The translations under genes were made by a program, and so were the position numbers. The notes under the pieces were generated by a model. It saw only the letters and a list, made by a program, of their open reading frames with translations. It did no database searches and was not told the origin of the DNA. This document shows positions 35,352 through 43,640 of a DNA stretch of 64,000 nucleotides, in pieces; within the stretch, counting starts at the first letter, position 1; each line of letters starts with the position of its first letter. Source of the DNA: Kitasatospora azatica KCTC 9699 (lineage in GTDB: Bacteria > Actinomycetota > Actinomycetes > Streptomycetales > Streptomycetaceae); the NCBI RefSeq assembly GCF_000744785.1, contig NZ_JQMO01000003.1:4526001-4590000 (forward strand), written 5' to 3'.

Positions 35352-35551
35352 TCAGGTCTCCAGCTTCGCGGCGTCGACCCAGCGGGCCAGGACGCTCAAC
35401 GCGGTCAGCTGCTCCAGAGCCTCGTGCTCGGGCAGCTCCGGCAGGCCGGCCTCGTGGCTGTTGGGGTTCGAATCGCGGCGAAGCAGCCTTCCGCAAACGC
35501 CGCGACACCGCGGTGGATGCTGGCGAAGGTCTTGTTGCTGCCGTTGCCCAT
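35352..35551 (-). pseudogene. TIGR02391 (Ymh)-type protein, C-terminal remnant with 1-base deletion
   Basis: The minus frame MGNGSNKTFASIHRGVAAFA then EGCFAAIR shifts near 35472; in the other frame it continues NPNSHEAGLPELPEHEALEQ then LTALSVLARWVDAAKLET and stop. The RNPxxHE pattern is typical of the Ymh C-terminus. Restoring one base inside ATTCG-AACCCC joins the two halves. The N-terminal domain is missing. Confidence 0.6.
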
Positions 35552-35744
35552 CCCCCTACCTTCTCGGGGGTCCTCTCGATCGGTGGGAACTGGCGAGCGG
35601 GGATGGTGCTTCGCGTGCGGGAGCGGCAGTGCTGGCAACAGATCGAACCTGTTGAGTCGGCAGCCTACGAGCGATGACTACTGAAAGTAGCGAGATAGCG
35701 TACTGCCCAGTGCTGGCAAGGGCAACGGAGTGATCATCGCGAGT

Positions 35745-36092
35745 TCGATCTACGCGTGCTCATTTCACACTCATTTCACATTGCGAGCCCCAGAGGTGCT
35801 GCAGCTGCCTCTTCTCCAGGCGTTTCCGCAGGTCAGGACCTTGCCTGACCTGCGGAAACGATGAGAGATTGAACTGTGTTTCCGCAGGTCGGAGCACCTA
35901 CTACAGGTCGTAGTTCTGATCGAACATGCCTCTGACCTGCGGAAACAGAGGCCTCTTGGAAGATCATTTCACAACCAGTGCACACGCGGCGGCCATGACG
36001 ATGAGACGCGGTGAGAAGCGCCGAGCGGAGACCACGAGGTCGAGTTGGCGGCTCACCGTGCGGCGCTACGCGGTGCTACTGATCGTGAAGGT
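35745..36092 (+). repeat. Dispersed hairpin repeat, copy D (most complete)
   Basis: Left block with CATTTCACATTGCGAGCC; arm GTTTCCGCAGGTCAG at 35822-35836 and its inverse at 35845-35859 (short hairpin, eight-base loop); second pair 35878-35892 and 35932-35946 enclosing CTACAGGTCGTAGTTCTGAT; tail GGAAGATCATTTCACAACCA at 35958; ATGACGATGAGACGCGGTGA; end GCGCTACGCGGTGCTACTGA. Right of about 36091 the sequence is merT-like gene. Confidence 0.9.
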
Positions 36093-36227
36093 GCGAGGTC
36101 TTACGCTGATGCCGCCGAGGACGGCCAGGGTCGGGCCCGCGCAGCACACCGCACAGGCGGCCATGGCCGCTGCACCGGCGCCGACGGCGCCCCAGGGCCG
36201 GGACGGACGCGAAGCCGGCGCGGTCAT
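36066..36227 (-). pseudogene. MerT-like small membrane protein, truncated by repeat D
   Basis: Starts at ATG 36225-36227, overlapping the MerR stop (ATGA). Residues 1-41 (..MAACAVCCAGPTLAVLGGIS) are the first membrane span of a mercury-transport-like protein with the CAVCC cysteine pair. From about 36091 the frame is repeat sequence and ends after 12 more codons. The remaining spans are lost, so transport is not expected. Confidence 0.7.
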
Positions 36228-36997
36228 GAGGTAGCTCCGAAAAGGTCGGCCGGCACCCCTGCGGCGGCCTCGGGGGCCCGTGCCTCCAGTTGAAAGGCGG
36301 TCGGGGTCAGGTGCAGGGTGAAGTCGAAGAACGCGCAGCAGCCCTGCTCCGCCGCGGCGAGAACCGCGACCTCGCCGGCGAGCTCGGCATCGGCGGGGAA
36401 GGACAGGCGGAGGCCGTCGGCGATCTCCTTGCGCGACTCGGCCTTGCTGACCAGCCGCTGCCACTGCTCGGTGCGCTCGTCCAGCTCGGCGCCGCTCAGC
36501 GTGCACGCCACCGGGATGTCCCGCCACGGCTCGACACCCTCTTCCGGGCGGGTCGTTGACAGCGTCACCGACCCGGGCCCGGCGGCCGGGGCGCTGGAGG
36601 TGGTACAACCGCAGTCCGGACCGCATGCCCCTGCGGGCGCCGGGCCCGACAGCTCGGCGTGGACGCCGGCCAGGTGGGTGGAGAACGCGCGCAGCTCGGC
36701 GATCCGGCCGTCGGTCGCGGTGATCCGGTCGGCGACCAGCGGCAGCATCCGCGCCCGGACGGACGCACACACCCCTTCCTCGCGGACGCCCAGGAGCTCG
36801 CGGATCTCCTCCAGGGCCAGGCCCAGCTGCTTGGCCGAGGAGATGAAGGCCAGGCGCTCCACCGCGTCCTCGCCGTACACCCGGTATCCGGATGGGGTCC
36901 GGTCGGCAGGCAGCAGACCGGCGTCCTCGTAGAAGCGCAGCGTCGTTGCCGGAACACCGGAGCGCTCGGCCAGCTGCGAGATGCGGTAGGTCGTCAC
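36224..36997 (-). CDS. MerR family transcriptional regulator with cysteine-rich C-terminal region
   Basis: 257 residues. N-terminal MerR helix-turn-helix and wing (YRISQLAERSGVPATTLRFY, then TPSGYRVYGEDAVERL), dimerisation helix to about 125, then a cysteine cluster (CGPDCGC, about 137-143) and a C-terminal domain ending with a CCAFFDF cysteine pair. GTG 36995-36997 chosen because the MerR motif begins three residues later. It overlaps a merT-like gene, so it probably sensed a thiol-reactive metal such as mercury and controlled that operon. Confidence 0.85.
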   Translation of the reverse strand: MTTYRISQLAERSGVPATTLRFYEDAGLLPADRTPSGYRVYGEDAVERLAFISSAKQLGLALEEIRELLGVREEGVCASVRARMLPLVADRITATDGRIAELRAFSTHLAGVHAELSGPAPAGACGPDCGCTTSSAPAAGPGSVTLSTTRPEEGVEPWRDIPVACTLSGAELDERTEQWQRLVSKAESRKEIADGLRLSFPADAELAGEVAVLAAAEQGCCAFFDFTLHLTPTAFQLEARAPEAAAGVPADLFGATS

Positions 36998-37011
36998 ACC
37001 GCCGACGGTAA

Positions 37012-37033
37012 ACCTTCGACCCGACTCGAAGGT
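37012..37033 (-). promoter_or_regulatory. MerR-type dyad promoter
   Basis: ACCTTCGA-cccgac-TCGAAGGT, a perfect 8-bp dyad 15 bases before the MerR start. Read on the minus strand, TTGACC and TTTACC flank it with about 18-19 bases between, the stretched spacing that MerR regulators require. Likely autoregulated. Confidence 0.75.
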
Positions 37034-37067
37034 CAACAGGACCGCCAGTGTTTGGCGAGGGAAGCCG

Positions 37068-38246
37068 TCACGTCGGTGGGCGGTTGGGTGATCGTGTGGC
37101 CGAGTGGCCGATGGTGAGGGCTGCGGCGGCGAGGAGGACGGCAAGGGTCGCGTAGCCGCTGGTGAGGGTGGCGGCGGTGGCGACGCCGCCGACCAGGAGG
37201 GGGCCGCCCGCGTCGCCGAGTTCGCGGCCGAGTTCGGCGGCTCCCATGGTCTGGCCGAGGCGCTCGGCGGGGGTGGTGGAGGCCAGGGCGGCGAAGCCGA
37301 TAGGGGTGATCAGGCCGGTGCCGGTGCCGATCAGGGTTGCTGCTGCGAGGACGCCGGAAAGCCCACCGAGCATCGCGCAGGCCAGGCCGAGGGCGGTGGT
37401 CAACAGCCCGGCGGTGAGGCCGCGACCGATGGTGAGCTGTCCCGCGTCGAGGGCTCGGCCGGCCCGGGGCTGCACGATGGCCGCGCAGGCGGCGAGCACG
37501 GAGACGGCCGCTCCGGTGGCGACCGGGCCGAGGCCGGCTGCGGCTCCGGTGATGGGCAGGAACCCGACGCCGACGGAGAGCGCGGCGGTCGCGCAGGCCA
37601 GTGCGGTGGTGGGTCGAAGGAAACTGCCCTGGGTCATGCGGCGGGCGAGGTCGATGACGGTCTGTCGGGCGCGGGGCAGTGGTGGCACAGCGGGTACGGT
37701 GAGGGCGGTCCAGCCTGCGACGGCGGCGGCGAGTGCGGTCATGACGCCGAAGAGGAGTGGCAGGCCGCCGGCCCAGACGGTCAGTCCGCCGAGGAGGGGG
37801 CCGGCGGTGTAGCCGAGGCTCTTGTAGAAGCCGTAGGAGCCGAAGGCGCGACCGTGCTTGGTCGCCGGGTTGAGCCTGGCAACGAGGGCGGAGGCGGCGG
37901 GGGAGAAGGCGGAGGCTGCCGCGCCTTGGCCGAGGCGGGCGAGCCAGAGCAGCCCTGTGTTGTGGGCGAAGACGAAAGCGGCAGAGGCCACGGCGAAGCC
38001 GATGAGGCCACCGAGCAGGACGGGGCGGGCTCCTACCCGGTCGGCGAGGGTGCCGAAGACGGGCTTGAGGAGAACTTCCGCGCCGTCGTAGAGCGCGAGC
38101 AGTCCGCCGAGGACGAGCAGGGATTCGGCGCGGTGGGAGGTGAAGTTGCCGAGGTTGGCGGCGATGGCGTGGGCACCGAACGCGGTGGTGAACCCGGCCG
38201 CGTACAGCGGCCACATCTGTCGGCGCGACGCTGTGGGTGTAGTCAT
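37068..38246 (-). CDS. MFS transporter (drug efflux type)
   Basis: 392 residues and about 12 membrane spans. The loop 2-3 motif is LKPVFGTLADRVGARPVLLG, the span-5 region contains GRAFGSYGFYKSLGYTAGPL, which suits drug:H+ antiporters. ATG 38244-38246 chosen; upstream frame has no similarity. Same strand as merR, 70 bases upstream of its start. Confidence 0.83.
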   Translation of the reverse strand: MTTPTASRRQMWPLYAAGFTTAFGAHAIAANLGNFTSHRAESLLVLGGLLALYDGAEVLLKPVFGTLADRVGARPVLLGGLIGFAVASAAFVFAHNTGLLWLARLGQGAAASAFSPAASALVARLNPATKHGRAFGSYGFYKSLGYTAGPLLGGLTVWAGGLPLLFGVMTALAAAVAGWTALTVPAVPPLPRARQTVIDLARRMTQGSFLRPTTALACATAALSVGVGFLPITGAAAGLGPVATGAAVSVLAACAAIVQPRAGRALDAGQLTIGRGLTAGLLTTALGLACAMLGGLSGVLAAATLIGTGTGLITPIGFAALASTTPAERLGQTMGAAELGRELGDAGGPLLVGGVATAATLTSGYATLAVLLAAAALTIGHSATRSPNRPPT

Positions 38247-38294
38247 CGGTCGGGTTCTCCTCACGGCGGGCTGGGGCAATCGTCGCAGGATGCG

Positions 38295-38336
38295 CGCGTC
38301 CGCCAGTGGGTCCGGGGGTACCCACTGGCGGACGCG
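38295..38336 (-). terminator. Terminator of the FtsX-type ABC operon
   Basis: Perfect 17-bp stem CGCGTCCGCCAGTGGGT / ACCCACTGGCGGACGCG with an eight-base loop, starting six bases after the FtsX stop codon on the minus strand. Confidence 0.8.
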
Positions 38337-38341
38337 GTCGG

Positions 38342-40894
38342 TTAACCCGCAGCGATGGCGGTGAGCACCTTGGTCCGTGCTGCCTTGACGGCGGGCAGGA
38401 CCGCCGCCGCCAGGCCGGCCAGGGCCGAGCCGGCGAGGACAGCGAGGATGGTGCTCCAGGGGATGCTGAGGGCGGTGATTCCGTAGAGGACGAGGACCCT
38501 CTGTCCGGCGATGCCCCATGCGAGGCCGAGGCCGAGGCCGAGCAGCGCGCCGTGGACGGCGATGAGCACGGATTCGAGCCGGATGAGCCGGCCGATCTGC
38601 CTGCGTGAGGTGCCCACCGCGCGCAGCAGGCCGATCTCGCGGGTGCGTTCGATCACGGACAGGGCGAGGGTGTTGACCACGCCGAGGACGGCGATCACGA
38701 TCGCGAGGGCGAGGAGGGCGTAGACCAGGTAGAGGACGGTGTCGACCTGGCTGGTGATCGACTTCTTGTAGTCGGCCTGGCTCTGGACGCTGACCTGGGG
38801 GTAGCCCGCGAGCGTGGTGTCGAGGGCGGCCTGGACCTGCTTCTTGTCGGCGCCGGGAGCGGTGTTGAGGTAGAGGGTGAAGTCCTGGGCCTCGGGGGCG
38901 AACCGGCTGAGGGTGTCCAGGGAGACCTCCCAGCTGCCGCCGTCCTTGCCCGCGCCCGCCGGGGGCTTGCTGATCGCGCCGACGGTGAGGGTGCCCGCGT
39001 TGCCGTTGAGGAAGTGGAGTTCGACCTTCGAGCCGATGCTCAGGCGGTCGGCGTTGGCGGTGGTCTCATCGACCATCACCTTGCCCGCCGCGACGTCGGC
39101 GGTGGAACCGGCCACGTACTGCGGCTTGACGGCCTGGTCGACGGTGGCGACGTCCACGCCCGACAGGACGAGCTGGAACCCGTTGAGGTGCGCGACCGCA
39201 TAGCGCTGGCGGGTGACGGCCTGGATTCCGGGGATGGTCTTGATCTTGGCGGTGACCTCGTGGCCGATGGGCTGCTGTCCGTTGCCAGACAGGGCGTAGT
39301 CGGCGCCGAAGGTGTTGTCGACGTCGCGGTTGACGGAAGTCGTGAGCGAGGCCGCGAGAACGGCGACCGCGCCGACCAGGGAGAGGCTGATCATCAGCGC
39401 GCCCGCCGTGGCGCCGGTGCGGCGCGGGTTGCGTACGGCGTTGAGGCGGCTCATCCGGCCCACCGCGCCGAACAGCGCCGGGTAGAAGGCGCCGAGGCCG
39501 TGGACGACGACCCGGGAGAGCGCCGGGCCCAGGACGACGAGCGCGACGAGGGTGGCGACGATGCCGCCGCTGAGCAGTCCGGCTCCGGTGGTCAGAGTGG
39601 CGTGGTACTTCGCCGCGCCGGCCAGGGCTGCGCCGCCCGCCAGCAGGAGCGCTGTGCCCAGGGCGGAGCGTACGGCCAGTGGCTTCGTGGCCGGGGTGGA
39701 GGCTTCGCGCAGGGCGGCCATCGGGGAGATGCGGGCGGCTCGGCGGGCCGGCAGGTAGGCGGCGACCAGGGTGGTAAGGACGCCGATCGCGTAAGCGGCC
39801 GCAGGGGTGGCCGGGTTGATGACCAGTGCGGTGCCGGACAGGTCGACGCCGAAGCTGGAGATCAGGCTCTTCAGCCCGGCGGCGAGCCCGATCCCTGCGC
39901 CCAGGCCGAGGGTGGAGCCGATGACGCCGAGCAGCAGGGCCTCGGTCAGGACCGAGCGGGTGACCTGGCCGCGTCCGGCGCCGAGCGCGCGGAGCAGGCC
40001 GAGTTCGCGGGTGCGCTGGGCGACCAGCATGGAGAAGGTGTTGAGGATCAGGAAGATCCCGACCAGCACGGCCAGCCCCGCGAAGCCGAGCAGGGCGAGG
40101 GTGACCACGCTCAGGAAGGAGCTGATCTGCTGGGCGGCGGTCTGCGCCTGCTCCTCCTTCGTCGCGATCGAGTAGCCGTCGCCGAGGGCGGTCTTGATCT
40201 GCTTCTGGGCAGTGGTGTGGCTGGTGCCGGGTGCGGTGTCCACGGTGACGCCGGTGAAGACGTCGGGTTTGCCGAGCAGCGCGTGCTGGGCGGTGGCGGT
40301 GTCGACGTAGACCATGGTCACGCCGGGGTTGCCAGTGGCGAAGGTGACGATGCCGACAACCGTGCCGGGGGTGGAGCCGGTCGGGGTGAGGATGTGCAGC
40401 GGGTCGCCGAGATGGATGTTCTTGTGCTGGGCGCTGGCCTGGTCGATGACCAACTCGCCGGTCTTCGTAGGTGCGTGGCCCTGGGCGAGGTGGACTTGGG
40501 GGTCGTCGCACCAGTTCTGGCCGAGCGTGGGCGCGCCGGTGGTGGGGCCGACCGGCTTGTTGTTCTGGTCGACGACGGTGAGGTTCTGGAGGCTGATCTG
40601 GCCGTGTGCGGCCTGGACGCCGGGTACGGCGGCGACCTTGGCCACCACACTCACGGGAAGGGTGGGCACCTCGCCGGACAGGGCGCGGTCCTCGATCTCC
40701 GGGGTGAATGCCTGCTTCGGCTTGACCGTGACGTCGGCCGCGGTGGAGCTGGAGATGGAGGTGAAGGCGGTGTTGATGGTGTCGGAGAAGACCAGGGTGC
40801 CGGAGACGAAGGCGACCCCGAGCAGGACGGCCAGGGTGGAGAGAGCCATGCGGCCCTTGTGGGCGAGGAAGTTGCGAAGGCTTGCCTTGATCAT
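38342..40894 (-). CDS. ABC transporter permease with two FtsX domains
   Basis: 850 residues. Membrane span at 15-37, a large extracytoplasmic domain (about 40-250), three spans near 255-400 forming FtsX domain 1, a hydrophobic middle, a second extracytoplasmic domain (about 510-715) and a last three-span FtsX domain (about 720-845). This is the MacB/LolCE-like layout that works by mechanotransmission rather than by moving solutes through the membrane. ATG 40892-40894, nine bases after the ATPase stop. Cargo unknown (lipid, peptide or drug). Confidence 0.88.
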   Translation of the reverse strand: MIKASLRNFLAHKGRMALSTLAVLLGVAFVSGTLVFSDTINTAFTSISSSTAADVTVKPKQAFTPEIEDRALSGEVPTLPVSVVAKVAAVPGVQAAHGQISLQNLTVVDQNNKPVGPTTGAPTLGQNWCDDPQVHLAQGHAPTKTGELVIDQASAQHKNIHLGDPLHILTPTGSTPGTVVGIVTFATGNPGVTMVYVDTATAQHALLGKPDVFTGVTVDTAPGTSHTTAQKQIKTALGDGYSIATKEEQAQTAAQQISSFLSVVTLALLGFAGLAVLVGIFLILNTFSMLVAQRTRELGLLRALGAGRGQVTRSVLTEALLLGVIGSTLGLGAGIGLAAGLKSLISSFGVDLSGTALVINPATPAAAYAIGVLTTLVAAYLPARRAARISPMAALREASTPATKPLAVRSALGTALLLAGGAALAGAAKYHATLTTGAGLLSGGIVATLVALVVLGPALSRVVVHGLGAFYPALFGAVGRMSRLNAVRNPRRTGATAGALMISLSLVGAVAVLAASLTTSVNRDVDNTFGADYALSGNGQQPIGHEVTAKIKTIPGIQAVTRQRYAVAHLNGFQLVLSGVDVATVDQAVKPQYVAGSTADVAAGKVMVDETTANADRLSIGSKVELHFLNGNAGTLTVGAISKPPAGAGKDGGSWEVSLDTLSRFAPEAQDFTLYLNTAPGADKKQVQAALDTTLAGYPQVSVQSQADYKKSITSQVDTVLYLVYALLALAIVIAVLGVVNTLALSVIERTREIGLLRAVGTSRRQIGRLIRLESVLIAVHGALLGLGLGLAWGIAGQRVLVLYGITALSIPWSTILAVLAGSALAGLAAAVLPAVKAARTKVLTAIAAG

Positions 40895-40903
40895 GGTGGT
40901 CCG

Positions 40904-41677
40904 TCAGCTCTTTCGTCCGGCGCCGTCGAACTTGCGCATCCGGTCGAGTACCGAGTCGGCTGTCGGGTCCAGCAGCTCGTCCACGACGCGGCCGTCCGCG
41001 AGGAAGACGACCCGGTCCGCGTAGGATGCGGCGACCGGATCGTGGGTGACCATCACGATGGTCTGACCCAGCTCGCTCACCGACTTGCGCAGGAACGCCA
41101 GGACCTCGGCGCCCGCCCGGGAGTCGAGGTTGCCGGTGGGCTCGTCAGCGAAGATGATCTCCGGTCGGCTCGCCAGCGCGCGGGCGCATGCGACTCGCTG
41201 CTGCTGGCCGCCGGACAGCTCGGACGGCCGGTGCTTGAGGCGCTCACGCAGGCCGACGGTGTCGATCACCTGGTCCGCCCACGCCTGGTCCGGCTTGGCG
41301 CCGGCGATGTCCATTGGCAGTGTGATGTTCTCCAGCGCGGTGAGTGTCGGGAGCAGGTTGAACGCCTGGAAGACAAAGCCGATCTTGTCCCGGCGCAGCT
41401 GAGTCAACCGCTTGTCCTTGAGTGCTGTGATCTCGGTGTCGCTGATCCAGATCTGCCCGGTCGAGGCGTTGTCCAGGCCCGCCATGCAGTGCATCAGCGT
41501 CGACTTGCCCGAGCCGGACGGGCCCATGATCGCCACGAACTCGCCGCGCGACACGGTCACGTCGACCGAGTCCAGTGCCACCACCCGGGTCTCGCCGCTG
41601 CCGTACGCCTTGGTCAGGCCCTGCGTGCGGGCCGCGATGGTCTGTTGCGGGGCGTGGACCGCCGTTGCTGTGCTCAC
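40904..41677 (-). CDS. ABC transporter ATP-binding protein (MacB/LolD type)
   Basis: 257 residues. Walker A GPSGSGKST, Q-loop FVFQAFNLLPTLTALEN (the LolD/MacB-specific form), signature LSGGQQQRVA, Walker B EIIFADEPTGNLD, H-loop VMVTHDP. GTG 41675-41677 follows AGGAGG with six bases between; the longer frame upstream would overlap the operators. Upstream partner of the FtsX permease. Divergent from the BlaI gene, with BlaI-type operators in the gap. Confidence 0.9.
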   Translation of the reverse strand: MSTATAVHAPQQTIAARTQGLTKAYGSGETRVVALDSVDVTVSRGEFVAIMGPSGSGKSTLMHCMAGLDNASTGQIWISDTEITALKDKRLTQLRRDKIGFVFQAFNLLPTLTALENITLPMDIAGAKPDQAWADQVIDTVGLRERLKHRPSELSGGQQQRVACARALASRPEIIFADEPTGNLDSRAGAEVLAFLRKSVSELGQTIVMVTHDPVAASYADRVVFLADGRVVDELLDPTADSVLDRMRKFDGAGRKS

Positions 41678-41753
41678 GCACGTCCTCCTGGGTTCGCTGC
41701 CGAGGCATGCGCGGGCGCGAGGCGGCATGGCAGACTCTGGGCAGGCAAGCAGC

Positions 41754-41790
41754 TTCTACGAGAACGTAGAACTTCTACGTCGACGTAGAA
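41754..41790. promoter_or_regulatory. Paired BlaI/CopY-type operators
   Basis: Two palindromes one base apart: TTCTACGAGAACGTAGAA (41754-41771) and TTCTACGTCGACGTAGAA (41773-41790). TACG-type half sites of this kind (TACA/TACG...TGTA/CGTA) are bound by BlaI-family repressors. They lie between the divergent ABC operon and the BlaI gene, so the repressor probably controls both. Confidence 0.85.
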
Positions 41791-41815
41791 GATAGCGCAG
41801 GAGGTGACCAAGTCC

Positions 41816-42196
41816 GTGGGCGTGCACGAACCCACTGCACCCGAGGGCAGGGGCAAAGGCGAGCTGGAGGCCGAGATCCTGGCCGCGCTGCACCGGGCGG
41901 CCCCCGAGGCGCTGACCCCGGGCGAGGTCCGCGAACTCCTGGATGGGCGGCTCGCTTACACCACCGTGGTCACCGGCCTGTCCCGGCTGCACGACAAGGG
42001 TCTGCTGAAGCGCAGCAAGCGCGGGCGGGCCTTCGCCTATGCCCCTGTGGCCGATGAGTCCGGGCTCGCCGCCCGCCAGATGCGCAAGGTCCTGGACGGC
42101 CGCCGCGACCGGGAAGCCGTGCTCACCCACTTCGTCGACGAGCTGTCCGCCGACGACGAGGAACTGCTGCGACGCCTGCTGGACACCGGGCAGTAG
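41816..42196 (+). CDS. BlaI/MecI/CopY family repressor
   Basis: 126 residues. Winged helix: LEAEILAALHRAAPEALTPG, then AYTTVVTGLSRLHDKGLLKR, then the dimerisation end (VLTHFVDELSADDEELLRRL). GTG 41816 sits 11 bases after AGGAGG; GTG 41804 overlaps that ribosome site and is less likely. Ten bases before the M56 peptidase gene. By analogy with BlaI-BlaR1 the repressor would be cleaved or released when the membrane protein senses a signal. Confidence 0.87.
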   Translation: MGVHEPTAPEGRGKGELEAEILAALHRAAPEALTPGEVRELLDGRLAYTTVVTGLSRLHDKGLLKRSKRGRAFAYAPVADESGLAARQMRKVLDGRRDREAVLTHFVDELSADDEELLRRLLDTGQ

Positions 42197-42206
42197 GGCT
42201 GCCGCG

Positions 42207-43178
42207 ATGCGCTACGTCGTCTACTTGCCGCTGCTGTTCCCGTTGCTGGCCGCCGTGCTGGCTCGGCCGCTGGGCGAGCGGCTGCCGCCCCGCCTGGCCA
42301 CGTGGCTGCTGAGTCTCGGGGCGCTCGTACTGGCCGCCGCCAGCACCACCGTCCTGGCCCTGCTTTCGATCACCGGTCTGATCCGCATTCCCCTGCTCGC
42401 CCGACTCGCGCACGGACACTGGTCGGCGCAGGCAGCCCAGCACCACGACCCGGCCTCGTTCTCCGTCGCCCTGCTGTCGGGCGCGCTGCTGGCCGCCGCC
42501 GCCGGGGCAGCGGCCCGGATGCTGTGGCGCCGGGTCCGCACCCTCGCGGCCTCCGCCGCTGAGGCCGCCTGCATGCCCGGCCGGGATCAGCTGGTCGTCG
42601 TCGACGATCCTGCCGCAGAGGCATACGCCGTCCCGGGCCTGCCGGGCCGCATCGTCGTCTCCACGGGCATGCTCGACGCCCTCGACCCCATTGAGCGCGA
42701 GGTCCTGCTCGCCCACGAACGTGCCCACCTGAGACATCATCACCACCTGTTCGTGGCCCTCGCCCAGTTGGCCGCCGCCGCCAACCCGCTGCTGCGGCCA
42801 CTCGCCGGTGCTGTCACCTACACAGTCGAACGCTGGGCCGACGAGAGCGCAGCCAGCTGTATCGGTAACCGCCGCCAGGTCGCCCAAACCGTGGGCAAGG
42901 CCGCCCTCGCCGCCCAACGCACCCGAGCCCGGACCCGGCTGCGCGAAGCTCCCTGGGCGGCCGCCGCCCTCGGCATCCTCGGCCGCCTCGTGCCGAGCGG
43001 ACCAGGCCCTGTGCCTCGCCGAGTCGCCGCGCTCCTGGCCCCACCGCTTCGCCGGCGCCCCCTACCTCTTGCCGTCATCGTCGGCCTTCTGCTGGCAACC
43101 GGCTTGTGCGCCGCCGAGGCCGTCCACGATCTCGAAGCCCTGCTCGAACTCGTCAAGCACGCGGCGTCGCGAGGTTGA
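42207..43178 (+). CDS. M56 family membrane metallopeptidase (BlaR1/MecR1-like)
   Basis: 323 residues. Membrane spans near 2-20, 32-55 and 90-108, then the zinc site HERAH (HExxH, about residue 171) within LLAHERAHLRHHHHLF and a downstream ERWADESAA that supplies the third ligand; another span near 290-310. There is no C-terminal penicillin-binding sensor domain, so the signal is sensed in another way. It follows the BlaI gene by ten bases, the common actinomycete pair. Confidence 0.86.
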   Translation: MRYVVYLPLLFPLLAAVLARPLGERLPPRLATWLLSLGALVLAAASTTVLALLSITGLIRIPLLARLAHGHWSAQAAQHHDPASFSVALLSGALLAAAAGAAARMLWRRVRTLAASAAEAACMPGRDQLVVVDDPAAEAYAVPGLPGRIVVSTGMLDALDPIEREVLLAHERAHLRHHHHLFVALAQLAAAANPLLRPLAGAVTYTVERWADESAASCIGNRRQVAQTVGKAALAAQRTRARTRLREAPWAAAALGILGRLVPSGPGPVPRRVAALLAPPLRRRPLPLAVIVGLLLATGLCAAEAVHDLEALLELVKHAASRG

Positions 43179-43219
43179 GCCGGCCGAACGACGGTCACCT
43201 GAGGGGGGTACTCAGTGAG

Positions 43220-43632
43220 GTTTCTGCACGTCAGGACGACGGCGCACAGCCAACAACTACTCATCGCCCCGTCGCCGGGGGCTACGCTGTGGCGGTTCAG
43301 GCCACTGAGAGGGTTTTGTGCCGAGATCGAACTCAGTGCACTCTCATTTCACACCGCGAGCCGGTGAGCCTTCGACGGTAACCCTCTCGCAGACGTTTCC
43401 GCAGGTCAGCGAAGTGCTGACCTGCGGAAACAACGAGAGACCGAACTGCGTTTCCGCAGGTCAGAGGTGCCCCTACAGGTCGAAGTACTGATCGAACATG
43501 CCTCTGACCTGCGCAAATGATGGTCGAATAGAAGATCATTTCATAATCAGTGCACACTCGGCGGCTTCAACGGATGAGATGCGCTGAGAAGGACCGAGCA
43601 ATGACGAGGGATCGCGTTGCTCTTCTCAGCCT
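43220..43632 (+). repeat. Dispersed hairpin repeat, copy E (longest left side)
   Basis: Five arms of the 15-mer: GTTTCTGCACGTCAG at 43220-43234, then 43395-43409 with inverse 43417-43431, then 43450-43464 with inverse CTGACCTGCGCAAAT 43504-43518. Between the first and second arms lies a block shared with the fragment at 33.0 kb (CGGCGCACAG...GTGGCGGTTCAGG) and one shared with copy A (GATCGAACTCAGTGCACTC). The tail has GAAGATCATTTCATAATCAG at about 43531. Confidence 0.9.
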
Positions 43633-43640
43633 GTCGCGTC

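Noticed and set aside
35822-35946. CRISPR array made of GTTTCCGCAGGTCAG units
   Set aside because: Units alternate in orientation, spacers are not unique but conserved between copies, units number only two to five per locus, and no cas gene is present.
39014-41788. 924-codon plus-strand open frame
   Set aside because: Antisense of the FtsX permease and its ATPase, which have complete motifs on the minus strand.
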